A stretch of 23,813 nt of DNA. It comes from an uncultured Muribaculaceae bacterium. GTDB taxonomy: Bacteria; Bacteroidota; Bacteroidia; Bacteroidales; Muribaculaceae. The DNA lies in contig CAJTOB010000047.1 in the NCBI GenBank assembly GCA_910578035.1, positions 1 through 23,813 of the forward strand, given 5' to 3'. How positions within the stretch are numbered: the stretch's first letter is position 1; each line of letters opens with the position of its first letter. A model generated the notes under the pieces. The model saw nothing but the letters and a program-made list of their open reading frames with translations, had not been told where the DNA came from and ran no database searches. Position numbers and translations under genes: made by a program. Of this stretch, positions 21,323-23,813 are shown piece by piece.

Positions 21323-23650
21323 ATGAAACCCCGCAACATTATCACAGCCGCTGCAATGCTGGCAGTCTTCACGGCCTCGGCAGCCGGCGGACAACTGCGT
21401 TTCACCGCTCAGGGCATGGACGTGGAAATACAATTTCTGAGCCCGTCGACAGTCAAAGTGCACAAAGCTCCTGTCGGCGCATCTGCCGACCCTGCAAGCC
21501 TCGTAGTAATAAAAACACCCGAAAACTGCGAAATCAGAAAAACCGAGAAAGGCGACAGCGCTACCCTGGCCTCTTCAAGCCTCCTCCTCAAAATCAACAA
21601 AGCCAACGGCTCAGTCGACTTCTTCGACACCACGGGCCGTCATCTGCTCAAAGACAAAGAATACGGAACCTCCTTCACCCCTATACTCGATGCCGGAAAA
21701 CCATCGGGCAAAGTTCGAGCGTCCTTCCTGCTCGAACCCGACGAACCCATCTACGGCATCGGCCAGGTCATGGACGGACGTTTCAACCGGCGCAGCTCGA
21801 CATACCACATGCAGAACGAAAACATGTTCACATACTCACCCCTGGTTATGTCGCCGACCAAAAACTACGCCCTCTACTGGGATAACTACTCAATATCCGA
21901 CTTCGCAGACTCCCCCCAGGAAATGGCCTTCGAAGGCATCGGCAACCACTCCGACTATTATTTCATCTATGGCGACAATGCCGACAGTATAGTAGCCGGA
22001 ATACGCGACCTCACCGGCCACGCACCTATGCTCCCTCTATGGGCATACGGTTTCTTCCAGAGCAAAGAGCGCTACAACACACAATTCGAGCACCTCGGCA
22101 TTCTCAAAAAATACCGTGAACTCGGCGTGCCCATCGACTGCGTCATTCAAGACTGGCGATACTGGCCCGAATGGCAGCACACCGACTCCGCTTGGAACTC
22201 CCACTCCTTCGACCCCGAACGCTATCCGCGACCCGTCGAATGGGCCGACAGCATCCACGCCCTCGGCGGCAAACTAATGATTGTGGCATGGCCCGGCTTC
22301 GGGCCCAAAACGCCCCAGCGCGCCGAACTCGACTCTAAAGGCATGATTCTCGGCTTCGACACATGGCCCCCCAACAGCGGCGCCCGGCCATACGACGTCT
22401 TCAACGATGAAGCCCGCGACATCTACTGGAAATACCTCGACAAAGGCATATACAGCTACATAGGCAACGACGGATGGTGGCTCGACTCAACCGAACCTGA
22501 CCACATCAACCGCCAGGATTCCGACTACGACACCCCTACCGCCCGCGGCTCATACCGAAGCACAAAAAATACATATTCACTCATGCACAACACCGGCATC
22601 GCCGAACACCAGAAAGCAGCCGACCGCACCAAACGAGTCGTAATCCTCACACGTTCCGGCTTCGTCGGGCAGCAGCGTCTCGGCTCAAACACCTGGAGCG
22701 GCGACGTACAGTCAACTTGGGAAACCCTCGCCTCCCACATACCGGCCGCTCTCAATTTCACCGTCATGGGCATACCCAACTGGAACAGCGACATCGGCGG
22801 ATTCTTCGCCTGGCGATGGCACGACCGCGGCGGCATCAAAAGCCCCGAATTTCAGGAACTCTACACCCGTTGGAACCAGTTTGGCGCATTCTCGCCAATG
22901 ATGCGCTCTCACGGCACCGACCTGCCGCGCGAAATATGGCAGTTCGGCGAAAAAGGCACCCCCGTCTACGACGCCATCGAACGCATGATACGCCTCCGCT
23001 ATCGCCTCCTGCCATACATCTACAGCACATCATGGGATATATCGGCAAACGACGGCACCTTCATGCGCCCGCTGTTCTTCGACTTTCCGGCCGACACCGC
23101 CGTTTACAACATCGGCTCCGAATACCTCTTCGGACGCAATATCCTCGTCTCGCCCGTCACAGCACCCGGCATTAAAACCTGGAACACATATCTGCCACAA
23201 GGCTCTGAATGGTGGGATTTCTGGAACAACCGCAAACTCCAGGGTGGCCAGACAGACCACCGTCCGACAGCCCCCGACGAAATTCCGCTCTACCTTCGTG
23301 CCGGCACAATCCTGCCCTTCGGTCCCGATGTGCAATACTCCACCGAAAAAAATTGGAACGACCTCGAAATCCGCATCTACCCCGGCGCTGACGGCACATT
23401 CACACTCTACGAAGACGAATTCGACAACTACAACTACGAAAACGGCGCATACACAACCATCACATTCCGATGGAACGACGCCGACCGCACCCTCACAATC
23501 TCAGACCGCCAAGGCAACTTCCCCGGAATGCTCAAAAAACGCAAATTCCGCATCGTCCTCATAACACCCGCCTCCCCCACAGGCGACACCCCCATGCAAC
23601 CCGCCCGCACCATCACCTACACCGGCCGCCACTGCACCCTCCCCCTCTGA
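21323..23650 (+). CDS. Secreted GH31 glycosidase, alpha-xylosidase type
   Basis: This retaining alpha-glycosidase of 775 residues most resembles alpha-xylosidases that strip xylose from xyloglucan oligosaccharides. It starts with a signal peptide (MKPRNIITAAAMLAVFTASA). An N-terminal sandwich domain (about 25-235, including EPIYGIGQVMDGRFNRRSS) precedes the barrel. The barrel carries DCVIQDWRYWPEWQHTDSAW, SFDPERYPRP and LMIVAWPGFGPKTPQRAELD, then the nucleophile Asp388 in DGWWLDSTEPDH and the acid/base Asp461 in NTWSGDVQSTWETL. A C-terminal sheet domain ends the protein (IPLYLRAGTILPFGP, DGTFTLYEDEFDNYNYENGA). No PA14 insertion is seen, unlike longer Bacteroides alpha-xylosidases of about 950 residues. 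An alpha-glucosidase activity is the main alternative. The linked xylBA locus and the adjacent sensor regulator favour a xylose-releasing role. Confidence 0.88.
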   Translation: MKPRNIITAAAMLAVFTASAAGGQLRFTAQGMDVEIQFLSPSTVKVHKAPVGASADPASLVVIKTPENCEIRKTEKGDSATLASSSLLLKINKANGSVDFFDTTGRHLLKDKEYGTSFTPILDAGKPSGKVRASFLLEPDEPIYGIGQVMDGRFNRRSSTYHMQNENMFTYSPLVMSPTKNYALYWDNYSISDFADSPQEMAFEGIGNHSDYYFIYGDNADSIVAGIRDLTGHAPMLPLWAYGFFQSKERYNTQFEHLGILKKYRELGVPIDCVIQDWRYWPEWQHTDSAWNSHSFDPERYPRPVEWADSIHALGGKLMIVAWPGFGPKTPQRAELDSKGMILGFDTWPPNSGARPYDVFNDEARDIYWKYLDKGIYSYIGNDGWWLDSTEPDHINRQDSDYDTPTARGSYRSTKNTYSLMHNTGIAEHQKAADRTKRVVILTRSGFVGQQRLGSNTWSGDVQSTWETLASHIPAALNFTVMGIPNWNSDIGGFFAWRWHDRGGIKSPEFQELYTRWNQFGAFSPMMRSHGTDLPREIWQFGEKGTPVYDAIERMIRLRYRLLPYIYSTSWDISANDGTFMRPLFFDFPADTAVYNIGSEYLFGRNILVSPVTAPGIKTWNTYLPQGSEWWDFWNNRKLQGGQTDHRPTAPDEIPLYLRAGTILPFGPDVQYSTEKNWNDLEIRIYPGADGTFTLYEDEFDNYNYENGAYTTITFRWNDADRTLTISDRQGNFPGMLKKRKFRIVLITPASPTGDTPMQPARTITYTGRHCTLPL

Positions 23651-23667
23651 CACCCCAAAAAACCGTC

Positions 23668-23703
23668 ACAGTTCCGAATATACCAAACTATATTCGGAAC
23701 TGT
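23668..23703. terminator. Hairpin between convergent GH31 and the right-edge gene
   Basis: A perfect 15-base stem (ACAGTTCCGAATATA at 23668-23682 with its complement at 23689-23703) encloses the loop CCAAAC. Neither side has a clear T run, but its position between convergent genes fits a bidirectional terminator. Confidence 0.65.
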
Positions 23704-23743
23704 ATAATAAACCGACAGATATGCTATCGCAGCACTATCTTCA

Positions 23744-23813
23744 TCACTCATCGAAAATAGGTTTGGCAAACCAATAGCCGTAAGCCTCGTTATCGAGCAC
23801 ATAGATGGTATCC
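23744..23813 (-). CDS. C-terminal end of an unidentified gene running off the right edge
   Basis: On the minus strand a frame enters from the right edge and ends at TGA (23744-23746), reading DTIYVLDNEAYGYWFAKPIF then DE. The codons look like coding sequence, and the convergent hairpin just to the left supports a real gene end. Too little is present to name a family. Confidence 0.5.
   Translation of the reverse strand, partial: DTIYVLDNEAYGYWFAKPIFDE

Overview
The window looks like a chromosomal segment of a gut-type Bacteroidales bacterium. I infer the Muribaculaceae/Bacteroides neighbourhood from a SusC/FecR-type TonB receptor with an STN domain, a DUF4249 lipoprotein, a sensor regulator derived from the hybrid two-component type, a long-form xylose isomerase, no Shine-Dalgarno sequences, and repeated Bacteroidetes -7 boxes (TAnnTTTG). 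Base composition is moderate to high for the group: 58% GC in one GH31 line I counted, against 45% in two lines of the EamA gene. No phage, plasmid, CRISPR array or intact insertion sequence is visible.

Layout. 1-325: two 5'-truncated gene remnants (a TPR-like helical fragment on minus and a LytTR DNA-binding tail on plus) meet head to head. 354-1682 (minus): a short malic enzyme. 1757-1924: promoter, tRNA-Leu(UAG) and terminator. 1983-4810: xylBA for xylose catabolism, closed by a strong hairpin. 4954-7865: a secreted GH2 beta-galactosidase-type enzyme whose stop codon overlaps the start of an ECF sigma factor. 7866-8070: a structured noncoding element between convergent genes. 8071-8991 (minus): a secreted repeat- and histidine-rich protein. 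9122-14332: a tightly overlapping operon of a small outer-membrane barrel, mini anti-sigma (DUF4974), TonB-dependent receptor, DUF4249 lipoprotein and two small surface-type lipoproteins, preceded by a classic ECF-type promoter (GGAC-N16-CGTC). 14498-16711 (minus): GH36 alpha-galactosidase. 16832-18049: Fsr-like MFS exporter. 18119-19060: EamA transporter. 19129-21234: a one-piece sensor regulator (periplasmic propeller, Y_Y_Y, membrane helix, AraC HTH) with no kinase or receiver. 21323-23650: GH31 alpha-xylosidase-type enzyme. 23744-23813 (minus): the tail of an unidentified gene.

How it fits together. The carbohydrate genes could cooperate on galactosylated, xylosylated oligosaccharides such as xyloglucan fragments: beta-galactosidase exposes xylose, the GH31 releases it, and XylA/XylB carry it into the pentose phosphate pathway. 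They are separate transcription units rather than one PUL, so this is inference. Two signalling circuits are the most interesting parts. In the first, an ECF sigma factor has a plausible target promoter about 1.2 kb downstream in front of the anti-sigma/TonB receptor/DUF4249/lipoprotein operon. In the second, a kinase-less membrane AraC regulator sits beside the GH31 gene with a 21-bp-spaced direct repeat just upstream of the GH31 promoter, which looks like its operator.
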